Source of the DNA: Paraburkholderia aspalathi
GTDB taxonomy: Bacteria > Pseudomonadota > Gammaproteobacteria > Burkholderiales > Burkholderiaceae
DNA: 64,000 bases
NCBI RefSeq assembly: GCF_900116445.1
Contig: NZ_FPBH01000017.1
Coordinates: 62,001 to 126,000 of the forward strand
Reading direction: 5' to 3'
The notes beneath the pieces are model-generated. The model was not told the DNA's origin. It saw nothing but the letters and a program-made list of their open reading frames with translations, and made no database searches. Below are positions 8,093 through 16,777 of this stretch, piece by piece (the stretch's first letter is position 1; every line of letters begins with the position of its first letter). The position numbers and the translations under genes are program-made.

Positions 8093-8656
8093 TCAGATCA
8101 CGAAGTAGGTCAATTGAACGGCCGCACGTGTGACCACCATCAGCAGCACCTGCACGATCACGAACAGCAGGATCGGCGAGAGGTCGATGCCGCCGAGTTG
8201 CGGCACCACTCGGCGCAGCGGATTCAGGAACGGCGCGGTCAGCTGGTACAGAATCGGCATGGCCGGCGAGCGCGGATTGAGCCACGACAGCAGCGCCATC
8301 AGGATCGTCATCCAGATGATCAGGTTCAGCGCCCACTTGATCACGGTCAGCACGGCAACGATCAGCAGTGTCGGCACGAGCGTGAGCGGATCGGCGCCCG
8401 TGAGCACCACCATCAGCACCACGTAAACGATCGCCGCAATCAGCGCTGCGACGAGACTCGCCCAGTCGATGTTGCGGGTGCTGTGCAGAATGTGCCGCAA
8501 AGGCAGCACGATCCAGTTGGTGGCTTGCAGCACGGCGTTCGTCACGGGATTGTACGGCGGCATGCGCACGACCTGCAGCCATGCGCGCAGCAGCAGCGCG
8601 GCGCCGAACAGCGTAAAGACGGTATTGAGCAGAAAACGGGCGATATCGCCAAACAT
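8093..8656 (-). CDS. YggT family membrane protein
   Basis: Integral membrane protein of 187 residues made of two YGGT repeats, each a pair of hydrophobic segments followed by the motif NPVTNAVLQATNWIVLPLR or LNPLRRVVPQLGGIDLSPI. Family members are linked to osmotic shock tolerance and, by context, to cell division; the biochemical role is unknown. A ribosome site AAGGA lies eight bases before the ATG at 8656. The gene stands alone between tRNA-Gly and the EthD-like gene. Confidence 0.9.
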   Translation of the reverse strand: MFGDIARFLLNTVFTLFGAALLLRAWLQVVRMPPYNPVTNAVLQATNWIVLPLRHILHSTRNIDWASLVAALIAAIVYVVLMVVLTGADPLTLVPTLLIVAVLTVIKWALNLIIWMTILMALLSWLNPRSPAMPILYQLTAPFLNPLRRVVPQLGGIDLSPILLFVIVQVLLMVVTRAAVQLTYFVI

Positions 8657-8874
8657 CTCGTGTCCTTATCCTTCGGAAGGCGGCCGTCGATCGGCCGCAG
8701 GGTGCCGGCGCTGACCGATCGGTGCGCCGGCGGGTTCATTTGGATTGCCTGCGCCGTTCCCAGGGGAGGGCGCGTTACGCGTCACAAATGGGGACGCAGT
8801 GCTTCAATTTCCAGATGCTCGAGTCAGGCCGATCGGAGAATTGCATACCGTCAGGCCACACCCGCCATGAGACA

Positions 8875-9195
8875 TCACACAGAAATCTTGATTTCGCTGA
8901 TCAGAATCGTGCCGTTGCCGCCGTCGGTGTAATTCGGAATGTCGGCAACCAGCTGCTCCGAGGCCGACTTGAAGACTTTATAGAAGTCGTCCGTGCTATC
9001 GAACAGGAAGTGGCCCGCGGCGACATACGGCGGTGGCGTTCCCGGCGGCCCTGCATTGATGCCGACGTCGACCGACCAGCCTTTGAGCGACGGCCCGAAC
9101 AGCCTGGCCGCGAGCGGCATGTGCGTGACGCAGTAATAGTCCACGTCGAAGTGGCCGTTTTCCCGATACGGATAAAGGATGCTGACCTTGATCAT
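8875..9195 (-). CDS. EthD family protein
   Basis: 106-residue dimeric alpha/beta-barrel (ferredoxin-like) protein of the EthD family. IKVSILYPYRENGHFDVDYYCVTHMPLAARLFG is the start of the fold, with the conserved YYxxxHMPL signature. Members are annotated as EthD reductases but the enzymatic role is generally unproved. The ATG at 9195 was chosen over an upstream in-frame start at 9261 because the family begins directly with the first beta strand. It lies 77 bases downstream of the stop of the DUF2520 gene and may share its transcript. Confidence 0.88.
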   Translation of the reverse strand: MIKVSILYPYRENGHFDVDYYCVTHMPLAARLFGPSLKGWSVDVGINAGPPGTPPPYVAAGHFLFDSTDDFYKVFKSASEQLVADIPNYTDGGNGTILISEIKISV

Positions 9196-9272
9196 TGTGC
9201 GTTCTCGTCTGTTGGTCCCGAAGCGCGGCGCTGGCGGATTGCGCGCGGCGCCGGACGTCACATTATCACGGC

Positions 9273-10211
9273 TTACTTGACGCTTGCACCTGCTGCGGCC
9301 TGATTCAGCGACCGGTTAAGCGATTCTTCCACCGCCTCGGCAATCGTCTCGATCGCGGCGGGCGGTTTGACGCGGCGTTCGGCCAGTCCGACCGCGCGCC
9401 GCGTCAGCAAACCGTACAGCGCGGCATGATCGCCGCCAAGGCCTTCCAGCAACGCCAACTGCTTTTCCACCACGCCCGTATCACCGCGCGACACAGGGCC
9501 GGCGAGCGCGTTGGGCAGGCCCTTGTCGCGAGCGGTTTCGATGGTGCCGGAGAGCATGGGCAGCAGCGCGCGCAACGCGTCGTCTTCGGCAAAGCCCAGC
9601 GTGCGCCACAGCGCCACGCATTCCGCGAGGCTGCAGAGCGCGAAGCTGGCGGCGTAATGCGCAGCGGCGTGGTACAGCATGCGGCCGCCCGCAGGGATCG
9701 ACAGCGGATGGCAGCGCAGGGCGACGGCCAGCGCCGTCAGCGCCTCCATGAGCGCGCCGTCAGCCTCGATCGTCACCGAACAGCCGGCGATCCGCTCCAG
9801 ATCGGCGAGATCGCCGCTAAAGAGGTACAGTGGGTGAAAGCCGCCGATCGAGGCACCCTGGTCGCGCGCCGGGGCCAGCAACTCCACCGGCGAGGCGCCG
9901 CTGCAATGCACGAGCGCTTTGCCGCATGGGCCGCTCGCCGCGTCTGCCGTGAATCGCAGTGTGTGCGCTGTCGTACCGATGCTGTCATCGGGAACGGCTA
10001 AAAAGACGATATCGGCTGCGTCGACAACCTGTTGTGGATCGTCGAATGCGGCGCAATGTTCGATTTGACTGGCGAGCCGGCCGGCCGAGGCCGCCGAGCG
10101 GCTCGCCACCGCCGTGACAGGATAGCCGGCGCGTGAAAAGCTCAGCGCGAGACAGCGCGCGAGCCGACCCGCACCGATGAAGCCGAGGCGCGGCAGAGGG
10201 GGCTGGGACAT
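9273..10211 (-). CDS. Rossmann-like and DUF2520 domain protein
   Basis: 312-residue protein. The N-terminal Rossmann domain has LGFIGAGRLARCLALSFSRAG (about 9-29) and DIVFLAVPDDSIG; the middle has the DUF2520 signature GASIGGFHPLYLFSG, and a helical C-terminal half follows, similar to 6-phosphogluconate/ketopantoate reductase-type dehydrogenases. It probably binds NAD(P), but the substrate is unknown. Start ATG 10211 lies directly before the nucleotide-binding motif; the frame extends further upstream into sequence that is not protein-like. Confidence 0.85.
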   Translation of the reverse strand: MSQPPLPRLGFIGAGRLARCLALSFSRAGYPVTAVASRSAASAGRLASQIEHCAAFDDPQQVVDAADIVFLAVPDDSIGTTAHTLRFTADAASGPCGKALVHCSGASPVELLAPARDQGASIGGFHPLYLFSGDLADLERIAGCSVTIEADGALMEALTALAVALRCHPLSIPAGGRMLYHAAAHYAASFALCSLAECVALWRTLGFAEDDALRALLPMLSGTIETARDKGLPNALAGPVSRGDTGVVEKQLALLEGLGGDHAALYGLLTRRAVGLAERRVKPPAAIETIAEAVEESLNRSLNQAAAGASVK

Positions 10212-10454
10212 GGTTGCGTGCTCCAGGCGGGATACTTGAACGGGAATGCAGCAGTATCGCCCATCCGTTCGGCAGTAGTGTGTCCCGGTGTGGGTATTCC
10301 TCTGATCAGTCCGCGCGCGATATGGCGCGTCTGGTCGGTCATCCGGCCACACACGCCCCGCGGGTCCGAAAACTGCTCACAATTTCCTTCATGAGCCGGT
10401 TTTGCAGTTGCTGTTCTGGGTTTTTCGTCTCGCAGTCAGATTCGGGAGGTAGCG

Positions 10455-10616
10455 ATGAATATTTTTTCTTACCGAAAGCACTTGCGGTTCCTGACGCACT
10501 CACAGCGCCGTCGCTGGTGGGATCAGAAAAAGCGCCTGACGCCACGCGTGCGCATCAGTGGCGCGTATGTTCCGCCCAGCGTCTCCCGAGAATTCGCCTA
10601 TGTGAAGGTAGGCTGA
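10455..10616 (+). CDS. Small basic protein, unknown function
   Basis: 53-residue protein rich in Arg, Lys and aromatic residues (SYRKHLRFLTHSQRRRWW, then DQKKRLTPRVRISGAYVP). A near-perfect ribosome site GGGAGG lies five to six bases upstream of the ATG, and a strong terminator begins 25 bases after the stop, so the unit looks like a complete single-gene transcript. No signal peptide or membrane segment. High positive charge suggests nucleic acid or ribosome binding, which is only an inference. No family was recognised. Confidence 0.65.
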   Translation: MNIFSYRKHLRFLTHSQRRRWWDQKKRLTPRVRISGAYVPPSVSREFAYVKVG

Positions 10617-10640
10617 CAATACCGTCTGCTGATGGGTAAG

Positions 10641-10672
10641 AAATGCCCGGTGCGATTGCACCGGGCATTTTT
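10641..10672 (+). terminator. Terminator after small basic protein gene
   Basis: Thirteen-base perfect stem AAATGCCCGGTGC (10641-10653) / GCACCGGGCATTT (10658-10670) with a four-base loop, then further T residues. Confidence 0.9.
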
Positions 10673-10673
10673 C

Positions 10674-10979
10674 ATTTGGACCGTCAGGATTGAAGCTAAT
10701 TTGTAATCAAAGATTACTGACAAGTGAGAACCGGGAGCCGCAAGACCCTCAGGGCAGGGGGTTCACGCGCATTTCACCGCTGGCAAACCCTTAGTTCTCA
10801 GTCTGTTGCGCGGCATGTCCTGGCGGCCTCGCGCCGACGCACTTTCCGACCTATTGCCGCCAATTGCAATTTGCAACAAATGCGAACATCTATGCACGGT
10901 CTTTTTCGATACATTGAATTCATAGCATGCAAGGCATGCGAAGTCGGCGACCTTAGTGGGCCGCGCCAGGAGAATAAAA
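10674..10979. other. 306-base leader region of the next gene
   Basis: No gene seen. It contains the short palindrome TTGCAATTTGCAA (about 10863-10875) and two GCATGC copies near 10925-10939. A promoter for the gene at 10980 is expected here, but no clear -35/-10 pair could be chosen. Confidence 0.4.
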
Positions 10980-11282
10980 GTGAAAAAGATCGTTCCGTTT
11001 GTCGTTGCCGCCGCACTCGGCGTGGGGTTCGCTACTGCTGCTGAGGCGCACGTTTCTGTCGGTATCGGTATTGGCATTCCGGTTGCGCCCGCGTATCCGG
11101 TTTATGCCGCGCCGCCGCCGGTCTATTACGCTCCGCCGCCTCCGCCTGTGGTCTATGCGCCGGGCTACTACGCGCCGCCGGCAGTCGTGGTGGGTGGGTA
11201 TTACGGTGGCTACGGCCGTCCTTATTATCATCACGGTTACTACGGTCGCGGTTATTACGGCCACGGCTACTATCGCCGCTAA
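10980..11282 (+). CDS. Secreted Pro/Tyr/Gly-rich small protein
   Basis: 100 residues from GTG 10980, chosen because AGGAGA sits at 10969-10974. The signal peptide VKKIVPFVVAAALGVGFATAAEA is followed by VSVGIGIGIPVAPAYPV, a run of PPPVYY/PPPPPVVYAP repeats, and a Gly-Tyr-Arg-His tail (GYYGRGYYGHGYYRR). It resembles the PXPV-repeat small proteins of Burkholderiales. It is probably disordered and located in the periplasm or at the envelope; function unknown. The motif YAPGYYAxP is shared with the small lipoprotein at 29105-29278. Confidence 0.8.
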   Translation: MKKIVPFVVAAALGVGFATAAEAHVSVGIGIGIPVAPAYPVYAAPPPVYYAPPPPPVVYAPGYYAPPAVVVGGYYGGYGRPYYHHGYYGRGYYGHGYYRR

Positions 11283-11308
11283 TCGCGGGCAGAGCACAGC
11301 ATGGGTTG

Positions 11309-11345
11309 ACGGCGTAACGCCGGCTTGATCGCCGGGTTACGCCGT
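11309..11345 (+). terminator. Hairpin terminator
   Basis: Stem ACGGCGTAAC (11309-11318) / GTTACGCCGT (11336-11345), with a second inner stem GCCGGC/CGCCGG, then TTTGTGTTTCT. Confidence 0.75.
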
Positions 11346-11439
11346 TTGTGTTTCTGCTGCGGCATACCGCGCGACATACCAAAGCATCGTCGAAGCTGGG
11401 AGAATGGCAGTTTCGCCACCGCTCTGGAGAGTTTCGTCA

Positions 11440-12405
11440 ATGCAAGCGCTTCCCGCTCCCACTTTCGACGACGTACTCGACGCCGCTGCGCGTCTCGAAG
11501 GCGTCGCTCATCGCACCCCCGTTCTAACCTCGAGCACGTTCAACGAGCGCACGGGCGCGTCGGTGTTCTTCAAGTGCGAAAATTTTCAGCGCATGGGCGC
11601 TTTCAAGTTTCGCGGCGCCTACAACGCGATTTCGCACTTCGACGCGGAGCAACGTAAAGCGGGTGTGCTGACGTACTCGTCGGGCAATCACGCGCAAGCG
11701 ATCGCACTGTCGGCGCGTCTTGCCGGGATTCACGCCACGATCATCATGCCGCACGACGCGCCCGCCGCCAAAGTCGCGGCGACCAAGGGCTATGGCGGCG
11801 AAGTGATCAGCTACGACCGCTACACCGAGAATCGCGAAGAGATCGGCCGGCGGCTCGCCGAAGAGCGTGGCATGACGCTGATTCCGCCTTATGACCATCC
11901 GCATGTGATCGCGGGGCAGGGCACGGCGGTGAAGGAATTGATCGAAGAAACCGGCCCGCTCGACATGCTCTTCGTTTGTCTCGGCGGCGGTGGACTGATC
12001 GGCGGCAGCGCACTGTCGGCGGCGGCGTTGAGTCCGGCGTGCACCGTCATCGGTATCGAACCCGAAGCGGGCAACGACGGCCAGCAATCGCTCGCACGCG
12101 GCGAGATCGTGCATATTGACACGCCGCGCACGATTGCCGACGGCGCTGCTTCCACGCATCTCGGCGACTACACGTTCGCGATCATCCAGAAGCTGGTCGC
12201 GCAGATCGAAACGGTCAGCGACGAGCAGTTGATCGAGACCATGCGTTTCTTCGCGCAGCGCATGAAGATCGTGGTCGAGCCGACGGGTTGTCTCGCCGCG
12301 GCTGCCGTGCTCAATGGCATCGTGCCGGTGAAGGGCAAGCGCGTGGGTGTGGTGGTGAGCGGCGGCAACGTCGATCTGGCGAAGCTGGCGCAGTATCTCG
12401 CCTGA
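11440..12405 (+). CDS. Threonine/serine dehydratase family (PLP fold type II)
   Basis: PLP-dependent beta-elimination enzyme of 321 residues. The PLP lysine is K56 in MGAFKFRGA; substrate loop SSGNHAQA lies at about 80-87 and the phosphate-binding glycine loop CLGGGGLIGG near 185. There is no C-terminal ACT regulatory domain, so it is a catabolic-type threonine dehydratase, serine racemase or threo-3-hydroxyaspartate ammonia-lyase; sequence alone does not decide. ATG 11440 (MQALPAPTFDDV) was preferred to the in-frame start at 11404. A terminator follows. Confidence 0.9.
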   Translation: MQALPAPTFDDVLDAAARLEGVAHRTPVLTSSTFNERTGASVFFKCENFQRMGAFKFRGAYNAISHFDAEQRKAGVLTYSSGNHAQAIALSARLAGIHATIIMPHDAPAAKVAATKGYGGEVISYDRYTENREEIGRRLAEERGMTLIPPYDHPHVIAGQGTAVKELIEETGPLDMLFVCLGGGGLIGGSALSAAALSPACTVIGIEPEAGNDGQQSLARGEIVHIDTPRTIADGAASTHLGDYTFAIIQKLVAQIETVSDEQLIETMRFFAQRMKIVVEPTGCLAAAAVLNGIVPVKGKRVGVVVSGGNVDLAKLAQYLA

Positions 12406-12458
12406 TACGCTGCTTGATCGTTATTGCGCCGAGCTGCGCACGTTGAAATTGAGGGAAG

Positions 12459-12486
12459 ACGGCTCGCCAAGGCGAGCCGTTTTTTC
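12459..12486. terminator. Bidirectional terminator
   Basis: Stem ACGGCTCGCC / GGCGAGCCGT (12459-12468, 12471-12480), then TTTTTT. It lies between the convergent dehydratase and LysE-type genes and starts immediately at the end of the latter. Confidence 0.85.
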
Positions 12487-13163
12487 TAGCTTGCCACCTG
12501 TGCGGTCTGCACGATCAGATCGCGATATCCGTTCACGATCACGCTATATGAGAAGTAGGCGAACAGCAGCGCCGACAACACATGGCACGCACGCAGCAAA
12601 CCGGTGCCGGCGCGTTTGCGTCCATGGCTACCGAGTCCGCAGATAAAGATCGTCCAGCACAAGCCACCCAGGAAGAAGCCGCCGAGAAATACCGGTGCAG
12701 TGGTCGCGCTGGTGGCGCCGGCTTTCGCAATCAACGCACCGCCGACTGCGGCGAACCATAGAATCGCTGACGGCGATGACATTGCCAGCAACGCGCCGCG
12801 CAAGAAACCGCGCCACGGGGAAAGATGCGATGCGTTGGCATCCGCTTCGCCGGCAACTGCAGGCGCCGTCGCCGGGAACAGCGCTTCACGCGCCATCTTC
12901 CATGTGAGAAACAGCAGGACCGCCGCGCCGCCGATCCACACCACCCAGCGTACCGATTCGAACTGCAGCAGCGCAGCCATTCCCGCGAGCGCGAGCGCCG
13001 CGTAAACGAGATCGCCGAAACAGGAACCCAAGCCCAGCCAGAAGCCCGGTTTGAAGCCGTGCGACAGCGTCAGCGAAATCATCGCGACGTTGACGAGACC
13101 GATATCCAGACATAACGACAACGACAGAAAGAAACCATCCGACATCATTGAAAAGGCATGCAT
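12486..13163 (-). CDS. LysE/RhtB family amino acid exporter
   Basis: 225-residue inner-membrane exporter. SLSLCLDIGLVNVAMISLTLSHG and the following FWLGLGSCFGDLVY form the family N-terminal signature (normally PGPN..., here DIGLVN), and GFLRGALLAMSSPSAILWFAAVGG is the second half motif. Five to six membrane segments. The usual PGP motif is absent, so the substrate (amino acid or other small molecule) is open. It is downstream of ubiD on the same strand with a 133-base gap. The start at 13163 is tentative because the ribosome site is weak. Confidence 0.85.
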   Translation of the reverse strand: MHAFSMMSDGFFLSLSLCLDIGLVNVAMISLTLSHGFKPGFWLGLGSCFGDLVYAALALAGMAALLQFESVRWVVWIGGAAVLLFLTWKMAREALFPATAPAVAGEADANASHLSPWRGFLRGALLAMSSPSAILWFAAVGGALIAKAGATSATTAPVFLGGFFLGGLCWTIFICGLGSHGRKRAGTGLLRACHVLSALLFAYFSYSVIVNGYRDLIVQTAQVAS

Positions 13164-13296
13164 CCGCGCAACTGCTCCATCAGTTTTGTTATTCAGACTT
13201 GTTCAAGCGGGAGCGATCCGGCTGGTGAACGGATCGCTTCGATGCCGACAGAATCAGGAATTCAACGGTGTGACCTGTGTGATTCAAGGCCCGTTT

Positions 13297-14865
13297 TTAC
13301 AGCCCCAACTCATTCCACAAGGTGTCGATGCGTTTTTTGACCGCGCCGTCCATCTCGATCGGGCGGCCCCATTCGCGATCGGTTTCGCCGGGCCATTTGT
13401 TGGTGGCGTCGAGTCCCATCTTCGATCCGAGACCCGCGACCGGCGAAGCGAAATCGAGGTAGTCGATCGGCGTGCGATCGACCAGCACAGTGTCGCGCGC
13501 CGGATCGATGCGCGTGGTGATGGCCCAGATCACTTCCTTCCAGTCGCGGATATTCACGTCCTCGTCGACCACGACGATGAATTTCGTATACATGAATTGC
13601 CGCAGGAAACTCCACACGCCGAACATCACGCGCTTGGCGTGACCCGGATAGCTCTTCTTCATCTGCACGATCGCCATCCGGTAGCTGCATCCTTCGGGCG
13701 GCAGATAGAAATCGGTGATCTCGGTGAACTGCTTCTGCAACAGCGGCACGAACACTTCGTTGAGCGCGACGCCGAGCACGGCGGGCTCATCGGGCGGTTT
13801 GCCGGTGTAGGTGGAGTGATAGATCGCGTCGCGCCGCATGGTGATGCGCTCGACCGTGAAGACGGGAAACCACTCCTGCTCGTTGTAGTAGCCGGTGTGG
13901 TCGCCGTAGGGTCCTTCCAGCGCATGTTCGTAAGCGGCGGACGCGCCCTTGGCCGGACGCGGCGGCGCGCCTGCGGGAGCAGGTGAGGGCGTGCCTTCCT
14001 GCGGATAGATGAAGCCTTCCAGGACGATTTCCGCGCGCGCGGGCACCTGCAAACCGTCGACGCCCGGCGTGATGCACTTCGCGAGTTCGGTGCGGCCGCC
14101 GCGCAGCAGCCCGGCGAACTGGTATTCGGAGAGCGTGTCGGGCACCGGCGTCACCGCACCGAGGATGGTCGCCGGGTCGGCGCCCAGCACCACGGCTACG
14201 GGATACGGCTTGCCCGGATTCTGCAGCGCGAACTCGCGGAAATCGAGTGCGCCGCCGCGATGCGCGAGCCAGCGCATGATGAGTTTGTTACGCCCGATCA
14301 GTTGCTGGCGATATATGCCTAAATTTTGTCGGCTCTTATTCGGGCCTTTTGTGACGGTCAGGCCCCATGTGATCAGCGGCCCTGCATCGCCCGGCCAGCA
14401 GGTTTGAATTGGCAGCTTTCCGAGGTCGACGTCGTTGCCTTCCCAGACGATTTCCTGGCAGGGCGGCGCGCTCACTGTTTTGGGCGCCATGTCCCACACC
14501 GCCTTCGCGAGCGAGAACAGTTTGCCAGCGTCCTTGAGGCCCTTCGGTGGCTCCGGTTCCTTCAATGCGGAGAGCAGACGGCCGACGTCGCGCAGCGACT
14601 CCAGCGCGGCGCCATCGCCTTCACCTGCTTGCGCGTCGATACCCATGCCGAGCGCGACGCGGCGCGGCGTGCCGAACAGGTTGCCGAGCACCGGAAACGC
14701 ATGCTGCTGCTGGCTCTCAAACAATATCGCGGGACCGCCGGCGCGGAGGACGCGGTCGCACAGTTCGGTCATTTCCAGGACGGGCGAGACGTTTTGCGAG
14801 ATGCGGCGCAGTTCACCGATCGTTTCGAGACGGCCGACGAAATCGCGCAGGTCTTTGTATTTCAT
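13297..14865 (-). CDS. ubiD: 4-hydroxy-3-polyprenylbenzoate decarboxylase UbiD
   Basis: Prenylated-FMN-dependent decarboxylase of ubiquinone synthesis. 522 residues from ATG 14865 (MKYKDLRDFVGRLE), compared with 497 in E. coli; the excess is partly a Pro/Ala-rich insertion near residue 300 (TPSPAPAGAPPRPAKGASA). Family features are TCWPGDAGPLITWGLTVTKG, NLGIYRQQLIGRNKLIMRW, EGPYGDHTGYYN and MQMKKSYPGHAKRVMFG-like sequence. The prenyl-FMN partner (ubiX) is not in the window. A longer in-frame start at 14979 has no protein-like extension. Confidence 0.95.
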   Translation of the reverse strand: MKYKDLRDFVGRLETIGELRRISQNVSPVLEMTELCDRVLRAGGPAILFESQQQHAFPVLGNLFGTPRRVALGMGIDAQAGEGDGAALESLRDVGRLLSALKEPEPPKGLKDAGKLFSLAKAVWDMAPKTVSAPPCQEIVWEGNDVDLGKLPIQTCWPGDAGPLITWGLTVTKGPNKSRQNLGIYRQQLIGRNKLIMRWLAHRGGALDFREFALQNPGKPYPVAVVLGADPATILGAVTPVPDTLSEYQFAGLLRGGRTELAKCITPGVDGLQVPARAEIVLEGFIYPQEGTPSPAPAGAPPRPAKGASAAYEHALEGPYGDHTGYYNEQEWFPVFTVERITMRRDAIYHSTYTGKPPDEPAVLGVALNEVFVPLLQKQFTEITDFYLPPEGCSYRMAIVQMKKSYPGHAKRVMFGVWSFLRQFMYTKFIVVVDEDVNIRDWKEVIWAITTRIDPARDTVLVDRTPIDYLDFASPVAGLGSKMGLDATNKWPGETDREWGRPIEMDGAVKKRIDTLWNELGL

Positions 14866-15096
14866 CTGGTGCGGTAGAGAGCCGCGCAAGCGGCAAAAAG
14901 GTAGGGCACGGCAGGGCTTCGCGGTGCCAGAACGATTGTCGATTTTACCTGTGTTGGCAGTCGCACGTAGATTGGCCAAACGGCCTGCTTCGGGAGGACT
15001 AATTGAGATAGCTCAAGAAGCGCGCACCGCGCGGTTCTTAACGGACTGAACACTGTTCATTATTACAATTAGTTATACATTTGCCTATCTATAGTG

Positions 15097-15125
15097 TTGA
15101 CGATCTATAAAACCCTGCATAAAAT
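15097..15125 (+). promoter_or_regulatory. Sigma-70-type promoter
   Basis: TTGACG (15097-15102), 17-base spacer, TAAAAT (15120-15125) in an AT-rich stretch. Predicted transcription start is near 15132, 340 bases before the next protein gene. Confidence 0.6.
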
Positions 15126-15131
15126 CCGTCC

Positions 15132-15269
15132 ACATTGGTTGCAGGGCGTGAACGTTTTTACCGCCGCCCCGGTCCCTTCAGACGCAACGCGTCACCGCTT
15201 ACCGACCCCCTGCACGGTATTTGACGGTCTTACTGAAGTCCTCGCCAGCGCCTGTTGACGCTGGTTTTT
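15132..15269 (+). ncRNA. Candidate structured RNA or attenuating leader
   Basis: About 138 bases between the promoter at 15097 and an intrinsic-terminator-like hairpin CCAGCG (15245-15250) / CGCTGG (15259-15264) followed by TTTTT. Inside, TGCAGGG near the 5' end can pair with CCCTGCA near 15210, and GACGC-AAC-GCGTC forms a local hairpin. This is either an independent small RNA or a leader that controls read-through into the transglycosylase gene. No known RNA family was recognised. Confidence 0.4.
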
Positions 15270-15471
15270 CGCGTGGGAGCCTCCGCCCGCATGTTTTTTG
15301 GCATGCCGCGGGCCTCTTTTCAAGATGGCTCCCCACAAACGGTATTTGCCGTTTTCCCGACGTCGCTGCTGCCCTAACCAGACAGAGCGCGCGATGTCTT
15401 GACTCTGCGAATGTGTGTTACCGCCTGTTCTACTGGCGGAGTTCGCGGATCATGCAACATGGGAGATCTGA

Positions 15472-16665
15472 ATGAACGCCTGGTTATCGTGGCGTCCCGA
15501 TGAACGTATTGCGCAAGTTGTGCGTGGTGCGTTGCGTCGCGGCACGCGAATGAGTCATCACCTGTTCAGCATTGTCGGCGGAATCGCCGTCGTGCTGGCC
15601 GTTACGCTGTGGCTGATGCCAGCTTTGCGCGGCACCCTTGCCGCCAAGCTGATGCCGGTCATTTCCGCCGCTGTGCAAGCCGGTCCCGCCCGTCTGCTGC
15701 AGGGCCACCCGCTGCCGGCTTTCGGGCCCCCTGGTGCGTCCTCTGACGACTCGCTGGCCGCGAATTCGACAAGTAGCGACACCGCGAGCGGTGCGAACAA
15801 CGGCAACAATGGCAACAACGGCGTCACCGCCAGCAATACCAGCTATGACGGCGCCTTCGACGGCACCGGCACGTCCGGTATGGGCGTGGCCGCACTGAAC
15901 GGCCTCGACCCGCGCACCATGCAAAGCGTTTCCGCGCTGGCACGGCTGATCCCGGCGCAGCGCGTCTCGGCCGATGCACGCGACGATCGCGTGCTGGTTT
16001 CGACCCGCGAGCAGGATCTGGTTTCGTCTTACCTGGCGCGGCGCTATCGCGTTGCTCAGGAGCCCGTTAGCGAGCTCGTGAAGGCAGCGTTCGACACCGG
16101 CCGCGAAGTCGGTCTCGACCCGCTTCTCCTGCTGTCCGTGATGGCAATCGAATCGGGCTTCAACCCGTACGCCGAGAGCGGCGTGGGCGCGCAGGGCCTG
16201 ATGCAGGTGATGTCCAAGGTTCACTCGGACAAGTTCCAGTATTTCGGCGGGCAGAGCGCGGCGCTTGAACCGGTCGCGAACATCAAGGTTGGCGCGCTGG
16301 TGCTGAAGGATTGCATCGCACGCGGCGGTTCGCTGCCGGGCGGCCTGCGTCTCTACGTCGGCTCGACCTCGCAGGACGACGGCGGCTACGGCGCCAAGGT
16401 GATGGCCGAGCGTGGCCGTCTGCGCGATGTGGCGCGTGGCCGCAAGGTGCCGATCAACGCACCGCAGGCTCCGGTTTTGACGGCGTCGAACACGACGACG
16501 ACGGCTGCAGCGGCATCGACCAACGGCAAGCGCGTGCAGGTGACGCTCGACGCAGGTCATCCGCTGAGCGCGGCAGCGCCGGTGAAGACGCCGGTGTCCG
16601 AGCAGGACGATGCCAGTTCCAATGCGACCAAGCACGTGGCATCGGCTTCGGAGTTGGGCGCTTGA
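15472..16665 (+). CDS. Membrane-anchored lytic transglycosylase (SLT domain)
   Basis: 397-residue peptidoglycan-cleaving enzyme. A single hydrophobic segment at about 31-48 anchors it in the inner membrane with the rest in the periplasm. A Ser/Asn/Gly-rich linker (about 98-130, with NNGNNGNNG) leads to the SLT domain: the catalytic glutamate is E227 in MAIESGFNPYAESGVGAQG, followed by LMQVM. The C-terminal 90 residues are Ala/Thr-rich and low-complexity. GGGAGA precedes the ATG. It probably acts in wall turnover; it has a long leader that may regulate it. Confidence 0.88.
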   Translation: MNAWLSWRPDERIAQVVRGALRRGTRMSHHLFSIVGGIAVVLAVTLWLMPALRGTLAAKLMPVISAAVQAGPARLLQGHPLPAFGPPGASSDDSLAANSTSSDTASGANNGNNGNNGVTASNTSYDGAFDGTGTSGMGVAALNGLDPRTMQSVSALARLIPAQRVSADARDDRVLVSTREQDLVSSYLARRYRVAQEPVSELVKAAFDTGREVGLDPLLLLSVMAIESGFNPYAESGVGAQGLMQVMSKVHSDKFQYFGGQSAALEPVANIKVGALVLKDCIARGGSLPGGLRLYVGSTSQDDGGYGAKVMAERGRLRDVARGRKVPINAPQAPVLTASNTTTTAAAASTNGKRVQVTLDAGHPLSAAAPVKTPVSEQDDASSNATKHVASASELGA

Positions 16666-16711
16666 GGTTGATGTAACCTGTTTCGCCCGGCACGAGAGCG
16701 GCCGATACAGA

Positions 16712-16740
16712 AAAGGACACCCGAGGGTGTCCTTTTTCTT
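16712..16740 (+). terminator. Terminator after transglycosylase
   Basis: AAAGGACACCC (16712-16722) / GGGTGTCCTTT (16725-16735), followed by TTCTT. It is usable in both directions. Confidence 0.88.
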
Positions 16741-16777
16741 TTGTGGCTTGCGTTTGTACTCTGATGCCCCTATCCAG

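Larger units (their letters stand above)
14866..15471. other. 606-base intergenic and leader region
   Basis: Between the divergent ubiD and lytic transglycosylase genes. It has an AT-rich stretch at 15055-15125 with a good promoter, a candidate structured RNA ending at 15269, and about 200 further bases before the transglycosylase start. No convincing protein gene is seen in it. Confidence 0.6.
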
